Position numbers and translations under genes: made by a program
In this document: positions 7,161 to 14,879 of the stretch, piece by piece
Layout of the letters: every line of letters starts with the position of its first letter
How positions within the stretch are numbered: position 1 is the stretch's first letter
The notes under the pieces: generated by a model
Databases searched by the model: none
Told to the model about the DNA's origin: nothing
Seen by the model: only the letters and a program-made list of their open reading frames with translations
Origin: an uncultured Chloroflexota bacterium
GTDB lineage: Bacteria; Chloroflexota; Anaerolineae; Aggregatilineales; Phototrophicaceae
Assembly: GCA_937988705.1 (NCBI GenBank)
Contig: CALKIA010000200.1
Span: 1 to 19,476 of the forward strand
Direction: 5' to 3'
Length of the DNA: 19,476 nt

Positions 7161-8185
7161 GCGACTTTCGCTTGCAGCTTCAGAATTTGAGCGCGGGTTA
7201 CTCCCAGCGTGGTAGGGGTCAACGGACGGTTGTTCAGCCCTTTACGGCGAACATCATTCCCGGTACGGTGACCTGTCTGATCGGCCCGAACGGCGCGGGC
7301 AAATCCACGCTGCTGCGGACGATCGCCGGGATGCAGTCCCCCCTGACTGGACAGGCGCTGCTCAACGGTCACGCGGTGCATCAGATGAGCGCCGCCGAAC
7401 GCGCGCGGTGCTTGAGCGTTGTGCTGACGCAAAAGATGGAAGTTGGGTTGTTCACGGGGTATGCGCTCGTGGCCATGGGGCGGCATCCGCATACAGGTTG
7501 GATGGGGCAGCTCTCCGAGCACGATCACCGGGTGGTGCAGCAGTCGATTGAACTGGTTGGCGCGGAAACCTTAGCGGATCGCCCCTTCAACCTGATGAGT
7601 GACGGCGAACGCCAGAAAATCCTCATCGCGCGGGCGCTGGCGCAAGAACCCGCTCTGCTCATCCTCGATGAGCCGACCGCCTTCCTCGATCTGCCGCGCC
7701 GCGTGGAGTGCATGCTGCTGCTGCGCGATCTCGCCCGGCGGACGGGCTGCGCGGTGCTGCTCTCCACGCACGATCTGGATCTGGCGCTGCGCTGTGCCGA
7801 TCAGATCTGGTTGCTGCCGTATACCGGCCAGTTGAGCATGGGTCTGCCCGAAGATTTAGTGCTCAATGGGGCGTTTGAGGCGGCGTTTCACAGCGCACAT
7901 GTCACCTTTGACATGCTGACCGGCGCGTTCCAACCCCCGACGGCGCGTTCTATCCCCGTGGTGCTGGAAGGCACGGGCGTGCACTATGTTTGGACGAAGC
8001 GTGCGCTGGAACGGGAAGGCTACGCGGTCGCGGAGGAGCGGCGGCCGCATGTGCCAGTGATTCATGTCGATACCGCGAATGCACAGCACTGGCAGCTCAT
8101 CAACGGCGCGGAGCGGCGGGGTTTTGACTCCGTCAATGAGCTGCTGATCACGTTACGTCAGACCGGGTATCAACCCGCGAATTAG
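7157..8185 (+). CDS. btuD: Corrinoid ABC transporter ATPase (BtuD/FecE family) with C-terminal extension
   Basis: Energises the importer by ATP hydrolysis on the cytoplasmic side. An open frame extends upstream, but the ATG at 7157 overlaps the permease stop as ATGA and begins the normal N-terminus (MSDFRLQLQNLSAGY). Motifs are Walker A GPNGAGKST (43-51), Q-loop Q92, signature LMSDGERQK (146-154), Walker B LLILDE (167-172) and the H-loop with H205. The signature has Asp where LSGGQ has Gly, a variant I recall from FecE-like ATPases. The protein has 342 residues against about 250-260 for simple BtuD. Residues from about 263 form an extra alpha/beta-looking segment (IPVVLEGTG, VPVIHVDTAN, ELLITLRQTG) of unknown role. 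The stop lies 7 bases from the convergent GH39 stop. Confidence 0.92.
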   Translation: MSDFRLQLQNLSAGYSQRGRGQRTVVQPFTANIIPGTVTCLIGPNGAGKSTLLRTIAGMQSPLTGQALLNGHAVHQMSAAERARCLSVVLTQKMEVGLFTGYALVAMGRHPHTGWMGQLSEHDHRVVQQSIELVGAETLADRPFNLMSDGERQKILIARALAQEPALLILDEPTAFLDLPRRVECMLLLRDLARRTGCAVLLSTHDLDLALRCADQIWLLPYTGQLSMGLPEDLVLNGAFEAAFHSAHVTFDMLTGAFQPPTARSIPVVLEGTGVHYVWTKRALEREGYAVAEERRPHVPVIHVDTANAQHWQLINGAERRGFDSVNELLITLRQTGYQPAN

Positions 8186-8192
8186 CGGCGGT

Positions 8193-9674
8193 TCAGCCAA
8201 ACTTGATGGCCGCTGCGCCATGCGGCGGTAGGGAGAACTTGAGCACACTCGTGTCCCCGACCGCTTCGAGCGGGTGCGCCTGCCAGACGAACTGCGAGGC
8301 CTGCTCGATTTCCGCCAACTGCATCCGCGTCGGATATTCCGGGCTGCCCAGTGCGATCCACTTCTGTTTGGGGTTCGTGCTCTCGTCATCGACGCGGGCG
8401 ATGGCCACCGGAGTATTCGGTTCCATACCCTTGACGGTGATCGCCACCGCTTCGGTCGTGATTTCTAGCCCGGGTGAATTGTGATTGTAGGCCAGCAGCA
8501 TCAATCCGGCCGATCCGCGCACGGCCAGCACTTCTACGGTTGACCCGGCACCGCCGCTGACGGTCAGCCGCTGATCGCCTAAGTGATGCAGCAGCTCAAA
8601 GATGCGGTAGACCGGTTTGGGGATGCCATAGATGTTTTGCAGCCCAAACCCCCCGTGAAACGGCGCGGCGAACTGCCCCGGTTCTTCAAACAGATCAGAA
8701 AACGTCCACCACGAATACCCCTCCACCAGCCCGTCGTTATCGGCGATTGTTTTGGCGACCAGCGCCGCTGAATACGCCTCGTCATGAATTTGATCGGGAA
8801 TCCACGCCGATGCATTCCATTCTGTGTAGTAGAGTGGCAGACCGGAGGCCTGCTCATGGGCTTTCGCCGTCATTTTGCGCAGCACGCCGCGTTCATACTT
8901 GCCGAATTCGTGCCCGAACTGCTTGTAAATTTCGTCGTCGCTGATGTCGTTGTGCCGCCATAACGGGTCGTCGGTGGGGTAGTGATGCGTGGACACAAAA
9001 TCGATCGGTACGTTTGCGCTGCGACAGAATTCCAGCATCTCCGGAATCCACGAGTTGACCGAGGTCGCAGGACCGCCCACCCGCAGATCACTGTGTACGC
9101 TCTTGATGGCGCGGACGGCATACTCGTACAACTTGAAATACTCGGCCTGCGTGCCGCCCCAGAAATACGAGAGATTCGGCTCATTCCACACCTCAAAGAA
9201 CCATGAGCGCACTTCATCCAACCCGTAGCGCTCCACCAGATGCTGGGTTAGGGCGCGGATCAGGTCTGCCCATAGGCCGTAATCGGCGGGCGGGGTGACG
9301 TTGGCCTTGTAATAAAAACAAGTCTGCGTGCCGGACGCGAGTCCCGACGGCATGAAACCAAGTTCGATGAACGGCTTCATGCCGATGCTCAGCAGGAAGT
9401 CGAAGATCGAATCGATGTTGAAGAAGGAATAACGGATCGTATCTTTCAGCTTGCCGGCGGCGTGATCATAGTCACGCATCACCACGTTCATGTCGTCGTC
9501 GAGCAGGCCGTGAAAGCGCACATACTGGAAACCCAGCTCCCGGTGACTTTTAGCGAGCTGTTCCCGCCAGTCCGAGCGCAGCGCCATGACCGCGTGGCAG
9601 CTCCCGACACACTGTTCCCAGTAATGCGGGAAGGGGCTTCCCGGTTGGTGTGCATCTAGCGAAAACTCGATCAT
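8193..9674 (-). CDS. GH39-family beta-xylosidase-like glycoside hydrolase
   Basis: Retaining glycoside hydrolase with a GH39-like (beta/alpha)8 barrel. The acid/base motif is FEVWNEPNLSYFW (160-172; catalytic E165) and the nucleophile motif is LYYTEWN (281-287; E285); both are placed as in GH39 beta-xylosidases. STHHYP (228-233) and WWTFSDLFEE follow the family pattern, and a beta-rich C-terminal domain fills about residues 355-493, giving the usual length of about 490-500. There is no signal peptide, so the enzyme is probably cytoplasmic and acts on imported xylo-oligosaccharides. The ATG at 9674 follows GAGGAG on the minus strand (9681-9686). It is divergent from GH51, with a shared 191-base control region. 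Exact sugar specificity (xylosidase, or a related activity) cannot be read from the sequence. Confidence 0.87.
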   Translation of the reverse strand: MIEFSLDAHQPGSPFPHYWEQCVGSCHAVMALRSDWREQLAKSHRELGFQYVRFHGLLDDDMNVVMRDYDHAAGKLKDTIRYSFFNIDSIFDFLLSIGMKPFIELGFMPSGLASGTQTCFYYKANVTPPADYGLWADLIRALTQHLVERYGLDEVRSWFFEVWNEPNLSYFWGGTQAEYFKLYEYAVRAIKSVHSDLRVGGPATSVNSWIPEMLEFCRSANVPIDFVSTHHYPTDDPLWRHNDISDDEIYKQFGHEFGKYERGVLRKMTAKAHEQASGLPLYYTEWNASAWIPDQIHDEAYSAALVAKTIADNDGLVEGYSWWTFSDLFEEPGQFAAPFHGGFGLQNIYGIPKPVYRIFELLHHLGDQRLTVSGGAGSTVEVLAVRGSAGLMLLAYNHNSPGLEITTEAVAITVKGMEPNTPVAIARVDDESTNPKQKWIALGSPEYPTRMQLAEIEQASQFVWQAHPLEAVGDTSVLKFSLPPHGAAAIKFG

Positions 9675-9799
9675 CTAGAACTCCTCAAGGAGAGACTTGG
9701 CTCACGATTTATCCTGCTGAGTATGCCTTGATTGAGGCCGACTGAACAGTGTCTGCTCCGCCGGGTTTGCTCAGTCCAGATTGGCCCGCTTGGCAGCTT

Positions 9800-9821
9800 G
9801 ACCGGGAGTCTAGTCCCGGTC
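9800..9821. promoter_or_regulatory. Candidate operator palindrome between GH39 and GH51 genes
   Basis: Perfect inverted repeat GACCGGGA-(6)-TCCCGGTC in the divergent intergenic region, 45 bases before the GH51 start. Its length and symmetry suit a dimeric repressor such as a LacI- or GntR-type protein. The regulator is not in the window. A hairpin role in the GH51 leader RNA is also possible. Confidence 0.5.
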
Positions 9822-9853
9822 TACCATCAGCGCTCATTGCTAGAAACTGCTTT

Positions 9854-9857
9854 AGGA
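9854..9857 (+). promoter_or_regulatory. Ribosome binding site deciding the GH51 start
   Basis: AGGA placed 8 bases before the ATG at 9866. It supports this start over the in-frame upstream GTG at 9749, which would add 39 residues unlike the family and would translate the operator-like palindrome. Confidence 0.65.
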
Positions 9858-9865
9858 TACTCCCA

Positions 9866-11785
9866 ATGACCAGCACCACCGCGCACCTCACCATTCAGGC
9901 CGATCAACCGAAAGCGATCAGTCCGGACTTATTCGGCATCTTTTTTGAAGACATCAACTACTCCGCCGATGGCGGTCTGTACGCGGAACTCATCCAGAAC
10001 CGCTCGTTTGCCTACTCCCCGGCTGATAACCTCGACTGGAATTTCTTTACGGCGTGGGAACTGATGCCGTTAAGCGGCCAATGCTCGATTGCGCTCGGCA
10101 CAGCAGCGCCGCTTCACCCGAACAACCCGCATTATCTGGTGCTCCATGTCGCTGGGACGGCGGGACTGCGCAATACGGGCTTCGACGGCATCGTGATCGA
10201 CGCGGGCGCGACCTACGACCTGTCGCTGTTCGCGCGGGCGCTCGACGGCAGCATCGGCCCGCTGACCGTGCGTCTCGAGAGTCGCACGGGCGCTGTTCTG
10301 GGCGAAGCGGTGCTGCCCACGCCGACGGGTGACTGGACAAAAGCCACCGCGACGCTGCAAGCGACGGGCAGTGATCGCCACGGGCGGTTCAGTGTGTTGG
10401 TCAGTGGAACGGGCTCGGTCGCGCTGGACGTGATCTCGCTGTTCCCCCGTGCGACCTTCCGCAGTCGTCCCAACGGGCTGCGCGCCGACCTCGCGCAGGT
10501 GATCGCCGACTTGCAGCCGAAGTTCATTCGCTTCCCCGGCGGCTGCCTCGCCCACGGCGACGGACTGGACAATATGTACCGCTGGAAAGACACCATCGGC
10601 CCGCTTGAGACGCGCAAGGAACAGTTCAACATCTGGAATTACCATCAAAGCGTGGGCTTGGGTTACTTCGAATACTTCCAGTTCTGCGCGGACATCGGCG
10701 CGAAACCGCTGCCCGTGGTGCCCGCGGGCGTATGCTGTCCGAATACTGGCGCGCGCTGGACTGGCCGCTGGGAGCAGGGGCAGTGCGGCATCCCCATGGA
10801 AGAGATGGGCGACTATGTGCAGGAGATCCTCGACCTGATTGAATGGGCGAACGGGCCGGTTACGTCGACCTGGGGGGCTAAGCGCGCGGCGGCCGGACAC
10901 CCTGAACCGTTCGGGTTAGAATATCTCGGCGTGGGCAACGAGGATCGTATTACGCCCGTCTTCATTGAGCGCTTTAAGCTGATCTATGACGGCGTCAAAG
11001 CGCGATATCCGGAAATCCAGATCATTGGCACGTCGGGTCCGCGTCCCTCCGGCGAGGACTATGACGAAGGCTGGCGCATCGCTCGTGAGCTGAGCATCGA
11101 CATGGTCGACGAGCACGGCTATCAAACGCCGGAATGGTACTGGCAGAATCTCCAGCGCTTCGACGCCTATGATCGCCATGGCCCGACGGTTTACCTCGGC
11201 GAATACGCCGCGCATGATCTTGGTCGGCGGAGTACGCTGCGCTCCGCGCTGGCGGAAGCGGCCTACCTGACCACCCTCGAACGGAATGGCGACCTTGTGC
11301 GCCTGTCGTCCTACGCGCCTTTGCTCGGCAAACAGCGCCACTGCCAATGGGAACCCGACCTGATTTACTTTGACAACACCACCGTCTACCCGACGATCAA
11401 CTATTGCGTGCAGCAGTTGTTCAGCGTGAACGCGGGCGACCGCTACCTGCCAACGCATGTCAGCTTTGGCGCGGAGCAGACGCTCGCCGTGTCCACCGTG
11501 CAGGACTCGGCCAGCGGTGATCTGATCCTCAAAATTGTCAGCCGCGCCGATGTGATCGTCCATATGCAGATCGATATCTCTGGCTTCAGCCGCCTCGATC
11601 CGCAGGCCATCTGCACCGTCTTGACCGCCGAACCGCTGGCCGAAAACAATTACTCGTTCTGGCATAAGCAGATCGTGCAGCCGGAGACGAGCGCGCTCAC
11701 CGTTGCGCCGCAGTTCGAGTATGCCGTGCCCGCGCACTCGCTGAGCGTCATCCGCCTCCGGACGCGCGGTGCGGCGGTACAATAA
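9866..11785 (+). CDS. GH51 alpha-L-arabinofuranosidase
   Basis: Retaining arabinofuranosidase that removes arabinose side chains from arabinoxylan or arabinan oligomers. DLFGIFFEDINYSADGGLYA (21-40) and ELIQNRSF (41-48) are the hallmark GH51 N-terminus. Residues about 60-195 look like an inserted carbohydrate-binding-type beta-sandwich. The barrel has FIRFPGGC (220-227), LGVGNED (354-360; acid/base E359), DEHGY (415-419) and VYLGEYA (442-448; nucleophile E446), with the arabinofuranosidase C-terminal domain after. It has 639 residues from the ATG at 9866. It lacks a signal peptide, so it is probably intracellular, matching the neighbouring GH39 enzyme. The two would work together on arabinoxylo-oligosaccharides. 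No sugar transporter is in the window. Confidence 0.92.
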   Translation: MTSTTAHLTIQADQPKAISPDLFGIFFEDINYSADGGLYAELIQNRSFAYSPADNLDWNFFTAWELMPLSGQCSIALGTAAPLHPNNPHYLVLHVAGTAGLRNTGFDGIVIDAGATYDLSLFARALDGSIGPLTVRLESRTGAVLGEAVLPTPTGDWTKATATLQATGSDRHGRFSVLVSGTGSVALDVISLFPRATFRSRPNGLRADLAQVIADLQPKFIRFPGGCLAHGDGLDNMYRWKDTIGPLETRKEQFNIWNYHQSVGLGYFEYFQFCADIGAKPLPVVPAGVCCPNTGARWTGRWEQGQCGIPMEEMGDYVQEILDLIEWANGPVTSTWGAKRAAAGHPEPFGLEYLGVGNEDRITPVFIERFKLIYDGVKARYPEIQIIGTSGPRPSGEDYDEGWRIARELSIDMVDEHGYQTPEWYWQNLQRFDAYDRHGPTVYLGEYAAHDLGRRSTLRSALAEAAYLTTLERNGDLVRLSSYAPLLGKQRHCQWEPDLIYFDNTTVYPTINYCVQQLFSVNAGDRYLPTHVSFGAEQTLAVSTVQDSASGDLILKIVSRADVIVHMQIDISGFSRLDPQAICTVLTAEPLAENNYSFWHKQIVQPETSALTVAPQFEYAVPAHSLSVIRLRTRGAAVQ

Positions 11786-11822
11786 AAATACTAATCGATC
11801 ACCTGCTGGAAAGGCGGTTTCC

Positions 11823-13070
11823 ATGGTGCGTTTGCTGCTGATGGTGAGTTTCGTTCTGTTCGCCGCGGGCGGCACTTTCGCTCAGGCCGTGCCCGTGGTA
11901 ACTAGCGTCGTCCCGCTCCCGGTCGAGGCGAACCCGCGCTTGTACCCGTCGCCGGATGGGACACTCGTCGCCTATCAACGCGCCGTGCCGGCTGCGGATC
12001 AGACTGAATATTCCCTGTGCTTGCTGGAAACGACGGCGGGCAGCGCACCCGTCTGCTCGCTGATCGCCCAGCAGCCCCCGCGCGGTTTCGAGCCGGACCC
12101 GCAGGCCGTGGATATGGCGCTGGCGTGGTCGCCCGACGGCCAGCAGATCGCCGTCACCGGTCAGCCGCTGCTTGGTCAGGAAGATACCGATCTGCTGGTC
12201 TACAACCGGGCGCTGGCTGAGTGGAGCAACCTGAGCGACGATGCCTACGCGGGTGCGCTCAATGAGCAGTCTCGTCTTGAACGCCATCCTGCATGGTCGC
12301 CCGATGGCGCGACGCTCGCCGTCGTGCAAACGCCCGCCGCCAGTGATGACGAAACGACGGCCAGTATTGCGCTGTTCGACAGCGTAGCGGGCGCGCGCCG
12401 TCTGGTCGCGCTGCCTGCGGCCATCGCCGACGCGCACGCCATCACGGGGCTGGATTGGTCGCCCGATGGTCACACGTTGGCGCTGACCGTCTTCGCGCCG
12501 GGTGGCGCTTCATCGGCGAACGGCATCTGGTTGCTGGATACGACGGACGGAACGAGCCGCCTTCTAGTGGATAGCCGCACCGTACAGGATAGTTTCGGCT
12601 TCATCTACGCGAATCAAACGCTCAATGTGCTCGGCGCGCCGCAGTGGTCGCCGGATGGTGCGTATCTGCTCATCTGGGCGGGTAACGCCGATCAGACGCC
12701 CGCATCGATCTGGGGGTTTGTCGTGACGGTCGCTGATGCCCTGCTCATCCCGTTCAATCTACCGTTCTTGTCCACCGATCTGCTGGGAGAGCGGAGTCTG
12801 CGTCCGCTGCAAGCGGCGTGGTCGCCGGATAGCACTAAACTGCTCGTGCTCGTGCCGGGGCACGATGGCAGCCTTGACGACCTGCCGCTGGATCCTAGCG
12901 CTGACGGGGCGACGGCGAGCCTCTACCTGGTCGATCCGTGTGGTTGCTATTTTGCGATCTTCGTCGGTAATCTGCCGCTGACTGCATCGGTGGGTCTGTT
13001 CACGGCGGAGTGGAGTGCGGACGATCTCGCCGTGATCGACGGCTACGCGCTCCACTTCGCTGCGGAATAA
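11823..13070 (+). CDS. Secreted TolB-like seven-repeat beta-propeller protein
   Basis: Protein of 415 residues with a signal peptide (MVRLLLMVSFVLFAAGG, cleavage near TFA-QA at 20-21). Seven copies of the PD40/TolB-type W-S-P-D-G turn are spaced 54-64 residues apart: Y41 (YPSPDG), W102, W158, W212, W275, W333 (WSPDS) and W397 (WSADD, degenerate). That suggests a seven-bladed propeller filling the whole protein. There is no enzyme or peptidase domain, so it is likely a binding or scaffold protein outside the membrane. The ATG at 11823 follows GGAAAGG and starts a clean signal peptide; a GTG at 11769 in the same frame would overlap GH51 and add a charged stretch. It follows GH51 by 37 bases and is probably co-transcribed, but no functional link to arabinose use is shown. 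Confidence 0.85.
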   Translation: MVRLLLMVSFVLFAAGGTFAQAVPVVTSVVPLPVEANPRLYPSPDGTLVAYQRAVPAADQTEYSLCLLETTAGSAPVCSLIAQQPPRGFEPDPQAVDMALAWSPDGQQIAVTGQPLLGQEDTDLLVYNRALAEWSNLSDDAYAGALNEQSRLERHPAWSPDGATLAVVQTPAASDDETTASIALFDSVAGARRLVALPAAIADAHAITGLDWSPDGHTLALTVFAPGGASSANGIWLLDTTDGTSRLLVDSRTVQDSFGFIYANQTLNVLGAPQWSPDGAYLLIWAGNADQTPASIWGFVVTVADALLIPFNLPFLSTDLLGERSLRPLQAAWSPDSTKLLVLVPGHDGSLDDLPLDPSADGATASLYLVDPCGCYFAIFVGNLPLTASVGLFTAEWSADDLAVIDGYALHFAAE

Positions 13071-13076
13071 ACGGGA

Positions 13077-14243
13077 CTACTTGGCATAGAGCAAAAACGG
13101 CTGGCGCTGCTCGGCAAACGCCGCTAAGTCTGCTTGCCACGACTCGAGCAGCTCACGGACTGGTCGCTGGTCGTCGAAGTGCTGCCGCACCTGCGCACCA
13201 CCCGTCAGCAGGTCAATGGGGAGCAATCCGCCTTCGCTCCACGGGTCACGCCAGCCCGCTTGTTCCGGGTACAGGGCGCGCGCGGTCGCGATGATGTGGA
13301 GCGCCGTGGCGACCGGCTGAAACGTGGCGCGTTCCGTGATGTATAAGTGGACGCCGCCACAGGTTTCGCCCTGCCATTTGCTGAAGGTTGGCACGAAATA
13401 CACGGGACGGAAGCGCACCCCCGGCAAATCGAGCGCGTTCAGCGCCTGCGCCAACCGGTGCGCGTCGACGAACGGCGCCCCCATGTATTCGAACGGTTTG
13501 GTGGTGCCGCGTCCCTCCGAGAGCGTCGTCCCTTCGATCAGGCAGGTACCTGGGTAGGCATTGAACGCCGTTAGCGTCGGCAGGTTGGGGGAGGGCGGCA
13601 CAAACGGCAAACCCGTCTGATCGAACCAGCGGGAACGTGTCCAGCCGCGCATTGGGACGACCGTCAGATCACAGCCGATGCTCTGCGTCGCGTTGAGCAT
13701 CTGCGCGATTTCGCCCGCGGTCATGCCGTAACGAATGGGCAGCGGGTACACGCCGACCATCGACTCATAGCCGGGTTGGAGCAGGTTGCCTTCGATCACT
13801 TCGCCGCCGAGGAAGACCGGACGATCCAGCACGATCACACGTTTGCCGTGTTCTGCCGCCGCTTGCAGCACATAGACGAGCGTTGAGAGAAACGTGAAGA
13901 AGCGCAGCCCGCCATCCTGTAGATCGTAGAGCAGGGTATCGACCTCGGCCAGCATGTCCGCATCCGGTTTGACGGTTGCGCCATACAGACTGTAGGCCGG
14001 CAGTCCAGTGACCGGGTCGCGCTGCGTGGTGACATGTTCGCCCGCTTGGGCCGCGCCGCGCACGCCGTGTTCCGGCCCGTAGAGTGCGGTGAGCCGGATG
14101 CCGGGTTCGGCGTGCAGTCGCTCAATACTGTTGACGAGCTGCGCGTCCACGCTGGCGGCGGCGGCGATCAAGCCGAGCCGCTGTCCAGCGATCACGGCGC
14201 GTTGTTCTTTTAGTAGGGTCTCTAGACCAATTTGCACGGTCAT
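13077..14243 (-). CDS. NamZ/DUF1343-family exo-beta-N-acetylmuramidase-like protein
   Basis: Related to NamZ (DUF1343), exo-enzymes that remove N-acetylmuramic acid from peptidoglycan fragments during cell-wall recycling. Family landmarks are YGPEHGVRG (55-63), AGE (67-69), TGLPAYSLYG (79-88), YDLQDGGLRFFTF (106-118), VLDRP (138-142), SPNLPTL (218-224), and EGTTLSEGRGTT (237-248) with KPFE. Several positions differ from the usual motifs as I remember them: DGGLRFFTF for DVGARFYTY, VLDRPVFLGG for VLDRPNP, and RYGMT for RHGMT. It may be a divergent subfamily. From the ATG at 14243, chosen for the GGAGG site 5 bases upstream, it has 388 residues. A longer frame from 14306 has no such site. There is no signal peptide, so a cytoplasmic recycling role is likely. 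It ends 6 bases from the convergent propeller gene. Confidence 0.87.
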   Translation of the reverse strand: MTVQIGLETLLKEQRAVIAGQRLGLIAAAASVDAQLVNSIERLHAEPGIRLTALYGPEHGVRGAAQAGEHVTTQRDPVTGLPAYSLYGATVKPDADMLAEVDTLLYDLQDGGLRFFTFLSTLVYVLQAAAEHGKRVIVLDRPVFLGGEVIEGNLLQPGYESMVGVYPLPIRYGMTAGEIAQMLNATQSIGCDLTVVPMRGWTRSRWFDQTGLPFVPPSPNLPTLTAFNAYPGTCLIEGTTLSEGRGTTKPFEYMGAPFVDAHRLAQALNALDLPGVRFRPVYFVPTFSKWQGETCGGVHLYITERATFQPVATALHIIATARALYPEQAGWRDPWSEGGLLPIDLLTGGAQVRQHFDDQRPVRELLESWQADLAAFAEQRQPFLLYAK

Positions 14244-14248
14244 ACCAG

Positions 14249-14253
14249 CCTCC
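14249..14253 (-). promoter_or_regulatory. Ribosome binding site deciding the NamZ-like start
   Basis: GGAGG on the minus strand, 5 bases before the ATG at 14243. It favours this start over the upstream in-frame start at 14306. Confidence 0.75.
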
Positions 14254-14285
14254 GGTTTGCTACTTGCCCAATGAGTGCGGCGCGC

Positions 14286-14294
14286 ATTGTAGCA
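14286..14294 (-). promoter_or_regulatory. Candidate extended -10 promoter of the NamZ-like gene
   Basis: On the minus strand TGCTACAAT matches the extended -10 pattern (TG-n-TATAAT, one mismatch), 43 bases before the start codon. No good -35 is seen, as is common with an extended -10. Confidence 0.4.
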
Positions 14295-14341
14295 GTTTCC
14301 GCCCACCAGACGCAGGACTTTCGGATTTATTGTTGGGTTTT

Positions 14342-14409
14342 GCGGACGAGGCAGGCCTTGCCCCTACGAGAAACTAAGCTTTCGTAGGGCCGCGATTGAT
14401 CGCGTCCGC
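14342..14409. repeat. Cruciform-forming palindromic intergenic element
   Basis: Two nested inverted pairs, GCGGACG (14342-14348) with CGTCCGC (14403-14409) and CCCTACGA (14362-14369) with TCGTAGGG (14382-14389), enclose smaller hairpins GGCA/TGCC (14350-14362) and GCGAT/ATCGC (14392-14403). It lies in the 259-base gap between the NamZ-like gene and the small membrane protein gene. It resembles dispersed GTAGGG-type intergenic repeats seen in environmental bacterial genomes; copy number cannot be judged from one window. Confidence 0.6.
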
Positions 14410-14502
14410 CGCCCTAAATGGACTTCACGCTGTTCGTCTGAGCGACCGACTTACCTCATCCGCAGAGCAGGGAGTTCCATCAGCCGAGTTTACGGAAGGG
14501 TG

Positions 14503-14820
14503 TTATAGGCTGGTGGATGACATAGGCGTGTCGGCTTGTGCGGCGTGATAGCGCCCCCGCGCATAGGTGGCAATAATCACCCAGAGGCCGCCACTCAAGA
14601 CCGCCGTCGCGACCTGTTCCACGGTGATCGCATTCCCGAGCAGACCGGGCAGCCCGATCCACGCGAGCGACCACCCAAGGCCTTCGATGAGCGACATGGT
14701 CAGGCGCTGGCGTGCGGTGCGCTGGACCCAGCGCGGACGCACCACGTTGAGCACAAACACCCATAACCCGCACACCAACACCGTGATCACCATTTCAATC
14801 AGCGCGAAACGCGTCTCCAT
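14503..14820 (-). CDS. Small three-span membrane protein following the sensor kinase
   Basis: Protein of 105 residues without a family I recognise. Hydrophobic helices lie at about residues 6-27, 44-63 and 69-87, separated by a basic loop RPRWVQRTARQR (28-39) that should face the cytoplasm. The C-terminal tail is short and polar. The ATG at 14820 follows an AAGGCGGTGG sequence on the minus strand. It begins 59 bases after the kinase stop on the same strand and may form an operon with the response regulator and kinase, so it could modulate the sensor or be a member of its regulon. Another frame over the same bases (14480-14773) looks arginine-rich and is a shadow. Confidence 0.65.
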   Translation of the reverse strand: METRFALIEMVITVLVCGLWVFVLNVVRPRWVQRTARQRLTMSLIEGLGWSLAWIGLPGLLGNAITVEQVATAVLSGGLWVIIATYARGRYHAAQADTPMSSTSL

Positions 14821-14879
14821 CCCGCCACCGCCTTTCTTATCGTTCTACTGTGACTCTAGCGGGGGACTTTGAGATGCGC

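Noticed and set aside
4577..8185. Iron-siderophore importer instead of corrinoid importer
   Set aside because: The protein families overlap, but the cobalamin riboswitch directly upstream and the adjacent dehalogenase favour corrinoid.
10070..10900. Minus-strand open frame of 276 codons
   Set aside because: Arginine-rich antisense shadow of the GH51 gene, which has complete catalytic motifs on the plus strand.
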